NCBI GenBank assembly: GCA_030762175.1
Contig: CM060846.1
Coordinates: 310,592,512-310,656,511, forward strand
Direction: 5' to 3'
From: Metallyticus violacea
Lineage: Eukaryota > Arthropoda > Insecta > Mantodea > Metallyticidae
DNA: 64,000 nt
Every line of letters starts with the position of its first letter. The first letter of the stretch is position 1. The notes below the pieces were generated by a model. The model saw only the letters and a list, made by a program, of their open reading frames with translations. It ran no database searches and was not told where the DNA came from. The position numbers and the translations under genes were made by a program. Positions 21,581 through 33,668 of this stretch are shown one piece after another.

Positions 21581-22352
21581 TCCCCAAAATGGTACTTTTC
21601 CTACATTTTTGGATGCTGAAAAACAAATAATTTCACGTGATGATTACAAATAAAAAAAGTGTTTCGGTATGTTTTTCCCCTAAATCGTGTATTAAATTTT
21701 TGTGGCAGTCTCTCAGCTGTATATGGCGTGCCCGCTTAGAGGTATCAATAAATAAATAAATGCTCACAGTAAATATAACAGACAGATATTTTTACGATTT
21801 TCATCTTACAATATACAGAAGTTCTTAGTTTATACATCAACTATGGTGTGGAGGATGTATGCGTGCGGCGCTTAAGTTTATTGCGAGGACAACCGTGGCT
21901 CTCGTATTCAGCAGAGCAGCAGAAATATAATGGTAAATATGTGGAAGCTAAAAGGATAAGTTCAGTGCTTGCTTTTATTAGCAGAAAAGAAATATATTAC
22001 GTACCTACAACGCCGTGTTCGCCTTGAGTGGAATGCATGGATGGAATGGAATCTAGATATCAGTATGGCAACTTGAGGCGCATATATCTAATTTCATTAG
22101 CCATGCTCCTAATCTAGTACCGCCTCTACATCAAGTTATATAAAAGAATGTTAATAAACCATTATTTGGACTTTGAATTGTCTCTTATTTGTCGATATCT
22201 CTAAGCGGAACACTCAGCATATAGTGTCCCAGAATGACTGTTTGCGTTCTTCAAATAACTTAAATTACCCCATAAGGGATAGATAGACCTTCAGATATAT
22301 CAGCCTTTAATGTGTGACCCCTTCGAAATTCTTCCTAAATGACAAATGAGCA
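21581..22352. other. Unrecognised DNA
   Basis: No gene or repeat recognised. Confidence 0.5.
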
Positions 22353-22635
22353 GTGAATGAATGAATGAATGAATAAATGAATGAATGAATGAATACTGTT
22401 TAACGCCCGTTTTTACTATAGAGGTACCACAGACGATGGACACTGATGATTTATTTTTAAGGAAGGAAACGTTCTAGGTCTAAGTTTAGGGTATCTCCCC
22501 GGCATTTTCTATTTATGAGGACTGAGGAAAACCTGAGAAAACCTTAATCAGGGAGGATGGTCCTGACGGGATTCGAACCCCAGACCTCCCGCTCACGAGT
22601 CCGAGCATTAACGATCTCAGTCACTCGTGGTGGCG
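22353..22635 (-). mobile_element. tRNA-derived SINE, main family, inverted, with TSD
   Basis: ATTC-tail subfamily (CTCTATAG variant) with the tail at about 22354-22394 and B box GGTTCGAATCC intact. About 40 bases around the ATCATTTCAT block are deleted. A 7-bp TSD, ATGAGCA, lies at 22346-22352 and 22636-22642. The T-run is shortened to T4. Confidence 0.93.
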
Positions 22636-22642
22636 ATGAGCA

Positions 22643-25600
22643 TGAGAGTATATCAGAGCATAACAAGATATGGACAATGTGTATAAGCTGTTTTTAAGTT
22701 ATTTTCTTCAGTAAAACTATAGAATTTGAATGACAATAGTTGTGTAGCTACTCGTAGGTGAATAACATGTTGCTTATTATATTTCAGTCATTAGAATTAC
22801 AGATACAATCCTGCGTTGTTAAGTAAACCCAATTCAAATAATTGCTTTTCATATCAAATTAATTAACAATTGCGTATGCTACTGGTAATATGAAGAAATA
22901 TAAATTTAAGAGAAAACATTTCCGTTTTCACTTTCTGCAGCCAATCAACGGTTCATTTAATTATTTTCAGTTTTTATGTTTTTCGACTTCAGTAAGACTG
23001 GCTGCACATTGCTCCTCTCGACAAGTTTTACGCTTTTATGTAAACCTGTGATGAAACTGGAGCTAATAGGTGCCAAACAACGGGAAAATATATAAAATTA
23101 CACAAGGCAGAGTTCCTCTTGTATAATGTTCATAAATCTCTTAACCATCAAATTAAAAGTGGTAAGCAGCATTGATAAAAATTGATGATGATAATGTCAT
23201 GATAAAAATAATAACCAATGGGCTAGAACTTATACGAAACATGGCCACCACACCACCAGTTGATTATCCTTGTCAAGCTTTCTTCCCTTCTCGTTTCATC
23301 CTTCGCCACTTCGTTTCTTCTTTCCCTCGAGCCCTTCTCCCATACATTTCTTGTTAGCGCTACATTGAAGAAACTTTCTTGCAGGCTTGTGCATTAATTT
23401 ATTGCTATTCTGGCAGGAATAATTTTGGCGTTGCTAATGTGACATCCAGTAATTAACGTTGAGACCCGTCCTTACGCACGCATATTTTATGATGGTAGAC
23501 GCTTAAAATGGGCTCGCGATCTGATTTAGAAGGAAGCCTTATTTGTTACTCTGTTTATTTATTTCCCTTCCCTTCTTTCTTTTTGCACTTCACCTGGATC
23601 ATGATGCATTCATCGTCATAAATCATTTGAACAAATAGCTCCAGCTGCGGTTTGTAGGCTAAGTTCTGGACGCATGCAAGCTATAAGAAGGCTTTGCTTG
23701 ACTGGCATCAACCGACAGTAAAATATAACTTGCTAGACGGTAATAGATCAGTGCCTGTTCTTCTAAAGTTATGATACTACTATGTACACTTTAATGGCGT
23801 GAAAAGGTTAGCTCCGACACGACTCCGTTGATGAAACGTCATCCAGGATAATGGTAAATGAAACGACTCTTTAACATATCAGCCTTACAGTATGTTCGAC
23901 AGGATAATTCTACACAATCCTAAGAAGGACTATGCGGAAGATAGGGACTAATTTCTTAAACCAATAGAAAGGAATGCGGTGATTTATTGGGCCTTTGCCT
24001 ATCCTAGAGGTTAGTCTGATATCCACAATATTCCAAACTGAAACATTAAGTTTCGTTGATTTCTTTACGACTGCACTGCCTATTGTAGTCCGTAGAACAC
24101 CAGTGTAGCAATCCAAGAGTATTTGCGCTCTGGAAGATATCAATAGCAGATCATTTTAATTTTATACTTCAGATGCTTCAAATTTGTGAAATTGTGATAA
24201 ATGCAGATATGTTTCGACTATAGAGTAAAGCAGTTAGTTTTAACATTTGCACATGTCAGCTACTACTTTAGAAAAGCGTTATATTAAAATAGTTTTGTTT
24301 GAAACAGCTGCATATAACATTTGCCTCAGGTTCAATCAATAAACTACCTAGAGCTTATGCAAATACATTATTTGTACAATCTGTCACATTTTTCTAAAGT
24401 TTGGGACAATGTTGTCGCGCTTTGTTTGTAACATTATTGCTTATATTGATGCTCTGTTTTTTACAGGTATTCCTGCATCTATTTTTTTTTAGTTCGCTCT
24501 GTGAAAGTTATGTTATCTAATGTTAATGTGGTTCAACTTCTATGTTTTATAAAGTATTATAATTTTATATTTTTGCTAGGAAAATATAAGCTACTTTTGA
24601 ACTACAAAAATGGTGAGATTATAGGGTGAGAAACTGATACCCCCAAAATTGAAATATAAAGAAAGAACAATAATTAAAAATGTTTACTATACACAACAGA
24701 AAATAGCCAAAGATGACTTTTAGTTACAAGTTTGTTATCAGAATTGCACAATCAGCAGAAAAAATGAAGGCGTTAGTTTTTTTGCTAGGACACTCAGGTG
24801 AACTCTATGTAAAATTATAGTAATATATTAAATATATATAAGGTCAAAAAATTTAACAAAAAACCTAAATACTGACCTGCAGAAGATTTAAGTAACATAT
24901 GTTGATAAAATATAAATAATTAAAACTAGTTTTTAATGTAATACGCTCTTTTTAAATTACGAACAAAATAAAAATTGTTTAATTGCATTTAGGAGACGCA
25001 TATGAAGATAATGTTTGTACAGTTCACTATAGATGTTTCAAATGCTCATAGTTCTTTGCAGGTAGCTTCAGTGATGACTCTATATTTGAGGTTTCAACCA
25101 TTACGATCTAACGAGAAACTTCACCTTCATTACGTTTTACGTATGGCAAAGCATACTACTAAAGTAATGGCATGATACGGCACTGATAATACATCTAGCA
25201 ATACTGCAGAAATAGCTTCTGTCTCAAGTAAGAGATTCGTTTGCATTATTACGTTTTATGCCATAAAGATAAAAAGCAACAAAACAACTTAAAGAAATGT
25301 AACAATGTGTTCCATGGTCTACTAATAATTCAAACTGAGTCCCGTGGAAAACCTATGGAATTTACTAAGGAAGAAACTGAAAAAAAGACAAAAATGGAAT
25401 AATAGAAGCATTCTCCGATATCTGGCAAAATGACAATGACTTTAAGAAACATTTACCAGAATGTGGTATCCAGCATACCTCAGAAAAAGTTACGTTTACT
25501 AAATATTAGAAAATTTAAGATTACGGAGTAATACTTTGTGCATTATTTCTGTAAATTTTAATACGTACAAAAGATTTTAATTTAAAATGAAATTCGTTCT

Positions 25601-26949
25601 CTAACCACCTCTAACTCCGAGTTTGCATATCATTAAATCAAACAGGTCATATTGCTTATTTTTAATATTAAAATTTAAATTTAATGATTCAAGGTAAACT
25701 AAAGGCATATGAGAATACAAATAAAATAGCTGAAAAGCACGAAGAAAGATTTACAAAGTATCAACTCCAGTTTTGAAACCTTGTTATGAATGCTAGCATT
25801 TTGTTTCATGATTGCAAGCTTCTAATTAAATAGATACTTATATGAAAATTATCTTCAATTTAGTCTCTTAAATCTGGAATATTAATAATACTCAAAAGTT
25901 TATGACAGGCAGACAGATTGTCAGGTTACATAGGTTATTCATATGTACTCTGCCATACAGATTTAATATATTGCATATTATTTTAATTCGTTATGGATAA
26001 AGACGTGTCTCTTGCACACTTGATGCAAATATTTTCACGGTTGAATGCCACAACCATCTTTACTTCCTTTAATTTGTAAAAGTAATTAGGTCTAAAATAT
26101 TCCTCCTCTCAGATCTAACAGTTCAGGGAGGAAGTGATCAAAGAGCAGAAAGACAGCAAGAGAAACTGTTTTAACATTTCTGTTTTTTTAATTTTCATAA
26201 ATATTATTCTAATTAAAATATATAATCCAATTTAGTTTTTCAGTTCTCTACATTATACACTTTTGTGTAACAGTATAGAAAATGGACTTAAATGAAATTT
26301 ATCTTTATATTTCTTTGTACATGCACAGGAATTCATTATAACCTAATTGACTTTATAGTTGAAACTATATTTCTTTCACTTGAACTCCTACAAATGTAAG
26401 TTATAGTAGTTAATGCAGTTTTCTTTTAATGCCTTATGTAGCAGAACATAAAAAAAAAAAACAATAAATATGAATTTTCACCTTATATTTCACACCGCAG
26501 GTTTTTGTCCCATATTTAATATTACTTACAGAACACCTGGAATGCACGGGCTAGAACTCAATCTAAGTAAAGGCTAGGGATCCTTCAGAAAGAAACACTG
26601 GATAGCTGGTTTGTTTCTCTAGGGATGCTGGCAGGAATGTCGTGTATCGCTATTGAACATGTGCCGAAATGTCACAGGAAGTATTACGTTGTGACAACTC
26701 GCGCTGTCAGGCTGCCAACGGCGTTGCTGATTTGTCCGAAGGTGATACTGGGAGTTTCACAAAAACGCTGAACATGGTTCACATGGCCGAAATCTTTTCT
26801 ATGAACAGGTATGTTGTTAGTGTTGCTCCGCAAACAGAATGTTTTGAAAGCTTTGTTCTTTTCCCCTCCTGTCACAGCTGTGGTTCAATAACCTCTGCGA
26901 ACTTATTGTAACAAAATGCAGATTGATTTGCAATTAAATAGAATATAAT
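22643..26949. other. Long unrecognised AT-rich stretch
   Basis: About 4.3 kb without recognisable coding domain, SINE or LINE sequence. Frames are short and AT-biased. It could be old decayed repeats, intron or intergenic DNA. Confidence 0.55.
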
Positions 26950-27092
26950 GGAAAGCGTTCAGGGTCTAAGTTTAGCGTACCTCCTCTGACCAGGAGGAGA
27001 TAATGAGAAAAGCCTGGACGAAATCTAAGTCAGGGAGTATAGTCTTAAGGGGATTCATGAGCTCTCTTGCTTTTGTCATCTCGGCAATCCTT
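26950..27092 (-). mobile_element. Decayed internal fragment of the main SINE
   Basis: Plus-strand blocks GGTCTAAGTTTAGCGTACCTCC, AGAAAAGCCTGGA and AGTCAGGGAG match the middle of inverted SINE copies, and the sequence then blurs toward the head. Neither end is preserved. Confidence 0.7.
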
Positions 27093-27800
27093 GATGATCA
27101 GCTGTATCGCTGATAACTATTGGTTCAATATTTTGGAAATTTTTTTGATTTCCCGTGTTGGTGTTATATCTTTCAGAGATACGCGTGAGTTTATTACCAC
27201 AAAATTTGGTATTTTTGTGTAACTTGAGTCTAATGTGTGCAATGTAGTGTTGATGAGAAGTGGTTGTCATTTAATGTGTGATTGAGTTTCTCAGGATGGA
27301 GTATCAACTTGCTCATTATCGTCGATCAGTTTGTGCGATACATAAATTAGGAGCTTAATTGGATATTGTATATCTGAGATTGCTCTGTTGTATTGAATGA
27401 CAGATATTGCATTTATTCAGACAATAACGCTATCAATCATTTGTAGTCCTTTCTGATAAATAAATTGCATTCATTAATACCAGTAATTGAAAAGCATAGA
27501 TAGAACAGTCTATATGAATTTTTATACCATTAAGCATTACGAATAAATTGTTGACATTCTGTTTCTTATCCACTAATGTAAATACATGTATGATTGGAAT
27601 ACCTATCTTGCGTTTCAAGTAAAGTATATACAAAGAGAATGCATATGACAAATGTTTAAATATTATGTGGTAATTACATGTATTAACATTTTTATTTAGC
27701 GAAACATTTTAAAATAAATGAATATATTGACATGTTCTTGGTTATAAATGTATGTGAAGATGATAAATAATTTGTAGGATAGATTTTTTCGGAAACGTGG
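27093..27800. other. Unrecognised AT-rich DNA
   Basis: Nothing recognisable. Confidence 0.5.
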
Positions 27801-27899
27801 TTCTGTAATGGCATCCATATTTAAAATATAAAACACAGACCATATCTTCGGGCTTCCATTGGAAGTTTGTCAACTTCATATTTGAGACTAGATTAAGGG

Positions 27900-28010
27900 T
27901 TGTACAAAAATCACTAGTGCTATTGTAAATACCATTATCAGCCGGGATTTGAACCTAAAATGCGCTCTAGAGCATCAGGGTAAGGCTTTACTCCATACAT
28001 CTGCTTCAAA
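27900..28010 (-). mobile_element. Possible tRNA-derived SINE head (other family)
   Basis: On the minus strand, a perfect B box GGTTCAAATCC lies at 27955-27945 within AGGTTCAAATCCCGGC. An upstream A-box-like block is weak. No acceptor stem pairs, so it is not a tRNA gene. Confidence 0.4.
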
Positions 28011-28299
28011 CCTCCATTTTGGAGATTATGGAGAGAGAAATATATTTCATTCCTTACAGCGACATTTCTGTTAAATTACTTGATGCATCGCTACCAATAA
28101 ATTTCTGTGCGTTTGGAGTATTGAAATGCAGAAAACTGCGAACTGTGGACGGTTTCTGGAAACGGGGAATGAAGGGACATCACTGTACTTCGCACCAGCT
28201 TGCTGCTGTAGAAACTGGAAAGCAGAGCGATAGATCCCGCTCGAGCCATCACTTTGAAATAACTGCTTTCTCATAAACTACAGCAGTTTCAATTTGTTA

Positions 28300-28605
28300 A
28301 CTTTTATTGATTTGGTTTATTTAGGATGCGCTTTAACATCTCAGGTCGTCAGCGTCCCATTCAATTCAGGGCGTGAAACAGCCGATAAATTTTGCTCAGA
28401 GGCCTTTTCTTTAGGGCTTGAAGTTCTTTTACATGCGTAAATATAAAACACGAGACCCACATCTTTATTTATTTTCCGAAGAAAGCCATTTTTAGGATTT
28501 TTAAGCTCGAAAAAATTCACCGATCCTGGCCGGGGTTGAACCCATGATCTTGGGTTTGGGAGGCAAATATGAGTGCCATGATACCACCAGTACTGAAGAA
28601 TTTGT
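28300..28605 (-). mobile_element. Second SINE family, most complete copy, inverted
   Basis: The minus strand reads a tRNA-like head with TGGTGGTATCATGGCAC and a consensus B box GGTTCAACCCC at 28542-28532. The family body with the TTCTTCGGAAAA block, GGCCTCTGAGCAAAATTT and TTTCACGCCCTGAATTGAAT follows, and then a short AAATAAACCAAAT tail. It defines this family as tRNA-derived with AAAT-type tails. Confidence 0.82.
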
Positions 28606-29395
28606 TGGCATAGATCGCAAATAACCTTTCAGAACTGTCAAGCTATATAAGTTGTCTTCTGTCACTAGTTTAACTTTTTTAGTTGATCTGCTTGATGGCA
28701 TGGCCATAGTTCACAACAAGAGATTTGGGTGATTTATAAATCAACAGCTAGCAGAGCTAAAATCATATGACATTCTGCCTTTGTTTTTGCGAAAACTGTG
28801 TAAAAATTCAAAGATGGAATTTTCTCAATTATGTTTCAAGAATGCGCCCTAAACAGCTACTAGGTTTGGTGTTTAATAACGAGAATGTACCATGTTCATA
28901 AATTTTACTCACATTTTCAAGTACCAGAACAACGTAACACTGTGCAGTTCTATTAGTAATCAAGACAACTGAATACATAGAGAAGCACAGGTACATTACT
29001 TTCTAGAAAATAAACTCGATGCATATTCATACAGAAACTAGGATATCTATGGACACCAAATTACAAGATAGAGTCAGAAAAGTAGATTCAGTTGTTGCAC
29101 ACAGCTCTTACTAGACTGAAGTAATGACACAGACAGAACTGCATTCAATAATGGAGGTGTAGATAAGTAAGAGAGAGTTTGCTTGGTCTCCCTTGGTCCT
29201 CAACTTGCAAACAAGGGTTTTCAATTATATTGTTTATTGTACCTAGTCCGCTGAAATGGTCATTGTACTGAATTCATGTGAGAGGAAAAAATAATATTTA
29301 CATACTTTACAAATGGTGTAAAATTTCACACCATTGATAACTGAAAACTGTACATTCGGCATAGTAAATGACATCTCCCAGATTTCTGTCAATGA
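28606..29395. other. Unrecognised DNA
   Basis: No gene or repeat recognised. Confidence 0.5.
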
Positions 29396-30008
29396 TAATA
29401 TGTGGGTTATTTGATAAGTAACCGGCTTGATATCAAAAGCATTCTTTAACGTACTTTATTTTTCTACATAGTCCCCTCAAGGAGATCCAATGTTTCTCCA
29501 CGCTCGTGATTCCTTTCTGGAAGTAGGTTTCTTCCAGGCCCTCAAAATATTCTATACCTCCTCATTTGACTTAAATTTGTGTTCATACAGGAAATTTTTG
29601 AGTTGGGAACATACGGTATTCAGAGGAAGCGACACCATTTGATGGAGTGGATGCGGAAGCATTTCATACTGTAATTCAGCCAGTTTGTCCTAAACGACGT
29701 TGTTTGAATGCAGCGCCGTATTATAATGGTGAAACAACCCTTTTTTTTGATCATTGCCGGATATTATTTTCACAATCGCGGTTTTCAGTCTCTGCAAAAG
29801 TGATGTGTAGTATTCTCCAGTGATGGTTTTCTCCTTCTACAAATAGTTCATCAAGAGAATTCCTTTTGCTTCCTAAAATAAATAAATAAAACTGGAGCGC
29901 CACTTTTCCAATGGATGGAATACATCTCGCATTTTTCATAGCCGATTTGCCTCGTGCGGTCCACTTGTTATACTGTTGTTTCGTTTCCTTAGCATATCCG
30001 TTAGGCAT
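29396..30008 (-). mobile_element. Mariner transposase relic, C-terminal half
   Basis: The minus strand from 30008 gives KETKQQYNKWTARG, then SIGKVALQFYLFILGSKRN (the family's GKVMASVFWD..G block), HYNTALHSNNVV and DKLAELQYEMLPHP (about 29720-29650), SQLKNFLYEHKFKSNEEV (about 29600-29560) and RKESRAWRNIGSPEG (near 29500). This is the order of mariner proteins of the DD34D group. The HDNA catalytic block is degraded to YNTA. The terminal GGTTACTTATCAAATAACCC near 29425-29406 looks like a mariner end. The N-terminal half is gone where a LINE fragment begins. Confidence 0.8.
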
Positions 30009-31110
30009 TCACACCCTAGAAGATGAATGTCTGAAAAGAGGCATCGTAGTAAATGTTAACAGAACTAAAACTATGACAATTAAAAATGGCTAAGTGTATG
30101 GCAGAAATTAAAAATGGTACTAAGATGGACAAGAAAACAAAATGTTAAACATTTTTGTTATTTTGGAATAATCTTTAATGTGAATGGGGAATGGAACAAG
30201 TACTCATCTGTTATTATAAAGCACAGGTCAACAAAACGATTTACCACGTGTTCTGACTTATGTTCCAGATATACCAGTAGATATACTAGAGAGAATGCAT
30301 GATACTATGATTAAGTCTATTCTATTATATGGGAATGGGGGAAAGATGAACATGTAAATTAAGTTCAAGTCGATTTTTGGATAAGAGTTCCTTGGGCTCT
30401 TCAAAGGAATGTCAAACGGCGGGGTTATGTGGGAGGTGGGGTGCTATGAAGATACGGTTAATACTAAAACAAGGAGGATGAAATAATGACTTAGGCTAAT
30501 GCATAAAGACCAGTCCATATTTTGCGCTAAATGCTATAGATACCAGGAATGAAATATAGCACCAACATTTTGGACTGTGAGGGGGGAAAGAGAACTCGGA
30601 GGATTTGTCCTGAGTTCAATAAGATAATGAAAATGATAAAAATACATGGAAGATGCTGGCTAAAATAAGACTAGAGGTTATCAGCAGGCAGGAAATGGGA
30701 ACAATGTAACACGAAAGTTTCCTAGAGACTATTGAATGAAATGAACTTAATCTGGGGTAAATAAGTATATGTACTCGTTCGCGGGAGAAGATTAGGAATA
30801 ACCTGCTTTAGACTGGGATGTTAGAAGTTTCAAAGAATAAGGGACAATTCTGATAGGAGAATCTGCCCATTTTGTGTAGAGGATGAGGAATGGGTACATA
30901 TTCTGGACGAATGTACCCATTGGAAACCTAAGAAAAATGTTGTTTCCAGAAAAATTTTAAAGACAATTAAAGAACGATTGGCATGCTGTGACCTGTTTGC
31001 AGATCACGCTAATTGCTTGAATATGGATGGGCATTTTCCTAACCAAAGTGTGCGGAGCTAGAAGCAATCTATTTTCTGGTTAGAACGTAATAACTAGTTT
31101 AAATATAAAT
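30009..31110 (+). mobile_element. Non-LTR retrotransposon 3' fragment with CCHC motif
   Basis: Plus-strand pieces of a LINE ORF2 C-terminus: LKRGIVVNVNRTKTM (30031-30075), then VKHFCYFGIIFNVNGEWN (30142-30195), matching the F.YLG..F...G.W block, then ILLYGNGG (about 30322-30345). The C-terminal zinc-knuckle-like ICPFCVEDEEWVHILDEC (about 30860-30913) has the Cys-x2-Cys, His and Cys in the expected places. Stops separate the blocks. The reverse transcriptase core is missing, so it is 5'-truncated as LINE insertions usually are. It is followed by a TA microsatellite. Confidence 0.75.
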
Positions 31111-31129
31111 AATGTGTAAATTGTTTCCA

Positions 31130-31131
<2 letters not shown>

Positions 31132-31177
<46 letters not shown>
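31132..31177. repeat. (TA)n microsatellite
   Basis: A pure TA run soon after the LINE fragment, possibly grown from its AT-rich tail. Confidence 0.95.
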
Positions 31178-31182
<5 letters not shown>

Positions 31183-31212
31183 GTGTATATATTATAATAC
31201 TCGTATATATAT

Positions 31213-31236
31213 ATTGGAAGAACCAATTCTTCCAAT
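31213..31236. repeat. Perfect short inverted repeat
   Basis: ATTGGAAGAA, a CCAA loop, then TTCTTCCAAT: 10-bp perfect arms. It resembles a terminator hairpin, but in this context no function can be assigned. Confidence 0.8.
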
Positions 31237-32603
31237 TTTAATTTATTATCATTGTTGTTTGAATTTTCATTATTTTTCCTCTTTCCGATTGTACATCATA
31301 CTTAACCATTTACAGTTGAACACCAATGCATATAATATAATACATTTATAATATGTATTTAGAATTTAATGAAGATAAAGGTACACTATACACTAAGGTA
31401 TAAAAACAACAAATAAATGAAAAAATAGAAAAAGAAATAAAGAAATTATAAAAATACAAAAAAAGAGAAAATACATATATAAATATCTCCAAAACATGGT
31501 GTCCAATCTTCTCGTTTGGTGCCTTTTAATATCAGAGCTGTGTTATGTCATTTAAAAATTTACCCACTCCCTCCTCGTCCTTCCTATCTACCAACAAAGT
31601 GCAGCACTAGTGCCCCTTTCTCGCGCTAACAAAGGGGGAATATCATTTTCTCCAATATTTCGTTACGTGCAGTACGCCAGAATATGTTCCCAAGATTCTT
31701 TCTCTGTGCATATAGTGAAGATGCTCGTACCCTCTTTGTTACTTTAAGCACTAAAGTAAGCTAAAAATAATCTATCCTCTTCAGAAATTGAATTCAGTGC
31801 AATACAAATGTCTTGCAAACTCATTGCGGTACGCTCCTTTCCCTACAGGGCTACCACCACGAACCATGGCTGCAACGAAACTGCCTTACTCAGCAGGACA
31901 GTGCAGTATCAAATCACAATAATGGATCGTTTAAAATATCTGCTTCTGAAAATAATTTAATATATTCTATGGTTCGATCATCTTCTCTTTGTGCTTTGCT
32001 ATTTGGGAAGAAGTATTTTAATGCTCAGCAAAGTATATACTATGTGGCAAGGTTAACAGAACTAAGAAGTATAATTTACCTAGATTTTGCGTCGTTCATA
32101 CTAATGAATATGAAAAGCTTACATGAATGGAGAGAACTGTAATGATAAGAGTAGCAATAAATAAATAAATAAATAAATACATAAATAAATTACTATTAAT
32201 GAGTATGGGCAAGATCACGATTTTAGTGAATAGGAGTTATGTTTTAATATGGCTAATAACGAGACAATTCGGAACATTTAAAGATGGGTAATTTGCAAAG
32301 CAGTACATAATTGTCCGTGAAGCAGTTTAGTCCGTGAAAACAGTTTACTGTATTTCATAGGATGAATGTTCTAAAAAAAGTGGACCAAATAGCTGTAAAT
32401 AGATAGTAGAAAAGAGTTATAATTGTTAACCCAACAATTTGCATCCAGATAAACACAGCAAGGCTAAAAGGGCTATACAAAAGAGAAAGTTTTTATGAAT
32501 ATTGTATCCCTTCGCTTATTAATGAATATAACATTTCTCTCTTTAATTGGCCAATTCTCAGGGGTCTTTGTCCAACTTTACTTATACTTTCTTTAAGATA
32601 TTT
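31237..32603. other. Unrecognised region with an AAAT repeat
   Basis: A 109-codon frame at 31813-32142 has no recognisable domain. It stops 15 bases before an (AAAT)n tract at about 32157-32190, an arrangement seen at retrotransposon 3' ends. Otherwise AT-rich. Confidence 0.45.
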
Positions 32604-32880
32604 TACCTTTATGGGTGGCCGAGGTCGTTAAGGCGCGAACTCATGAGCGGGAGGTCTGGGGTCCAATTCCCATTAGGACCTTCCTCCCTGACCCTCCCTG
32701 ACCCTCCCTCAGTCCTCATAAATGGCAAACGCCGGACAAGTACCCTAAAACATAGGCCTGGGACTCTTCCTTCCATTAAAAAGTCCTTTCCCAGTTTATC
32801 ATTTTATCTTATATACCATCAATGTCCATCGCCTGTGATGCCTCAGTAGTTAAAACGGGAGTTAAACATTATTAAAAAAT
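32604..32880 (+). mobile_element. tRNA-derived SINE, main family
   Basis: A-tail subfamily. The A box GTGGCCGAGGTCGTTAAGGC is well preserved and the B box is damaged (GGGTCCAATTCC). The T-run region is replaced by a tandem CCCTCCCTGA repeat. No clear TSD. The 100-codon frame across it is a SINE artefact. Confidence 0.9.
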
Positions 32881-33668
32881 AATATGTTCGATGTTTTTAA
32901 ACTCCAAAAAATTATGGCACAAAAGCTCATAGCCTTACTACATGAATTCCCAATTCCCCCTTATGTAGTTCCATAGCTTCCTTTCTTTCTTTGTACCACT
33001 TCTGTCCCAAAATAATGGTCGCTTTTCCTCAACTGCCTTGTTCGCCTTAGAAACAAAAGTGAAAAACCAGGATATGCTCAGAGTATTGAACTAGGGGCGG
33101 TCACAGAGTATATGAAAGTGTTTGGGGCCCTTATCTTTTTGGGTGTTCAGTTCAGAATATATATTATACAAGTGGAATGACTGTTTCGTGAATTTGAAAC
33201 AATACATTGCCTTGCTATTGTGCAGTTTATGTAAGCAGAAGAGTTCAAATAATGGGAAGAATGAATATTGAAGATGATCACATTCTTTGTACCAACGAAA
33301 ACATGGTCTTGCTGTACGTTCTCCCAACATCATGTCACATCCACAGTAGAAGAACTTCTTGGCATTGTTGAGAATGCCTTCTAAAATCTTCCTGCAGGAT
33401 CATTAAATGTATGAAGGTTAATGGGAAAAACTGCTATAAACTACCAACAGGGGAAGCAGAGATTATATCGATAGGGATGTTACCTTTAGATCTCTATTGC
33501 AACCCCACAGTGCTATCTCCGCCCATGCTGCTGTATGTCATGTTGAGTGACAAGCCGTTTGAGAATACTGCTAACTCCATCTACTCATTATTTTATATCA
33601 GTACGCTCTGTAAATACATATCTGTATTCATTCATTGTGGATAAATATCTCTCTATAGAACCGGGCTG
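32881..33668. other. Unrecognised DNA
   Basis: Frames of 77-80 codons on both strands show no family I recognise. Confidence 0.5.

Noticed and set aside
31213..31236. Rho-independent-like terminator hairpin
   Set aside because: No gene ends there and the genome is eukaryotic; listed only as an inverted repeat.
33091..33333. 80-codon minus frame rich in aromatic residues, considered as a piggyBac fragment
   Set aside because: No piggyBac motif could be aligned convincingly.
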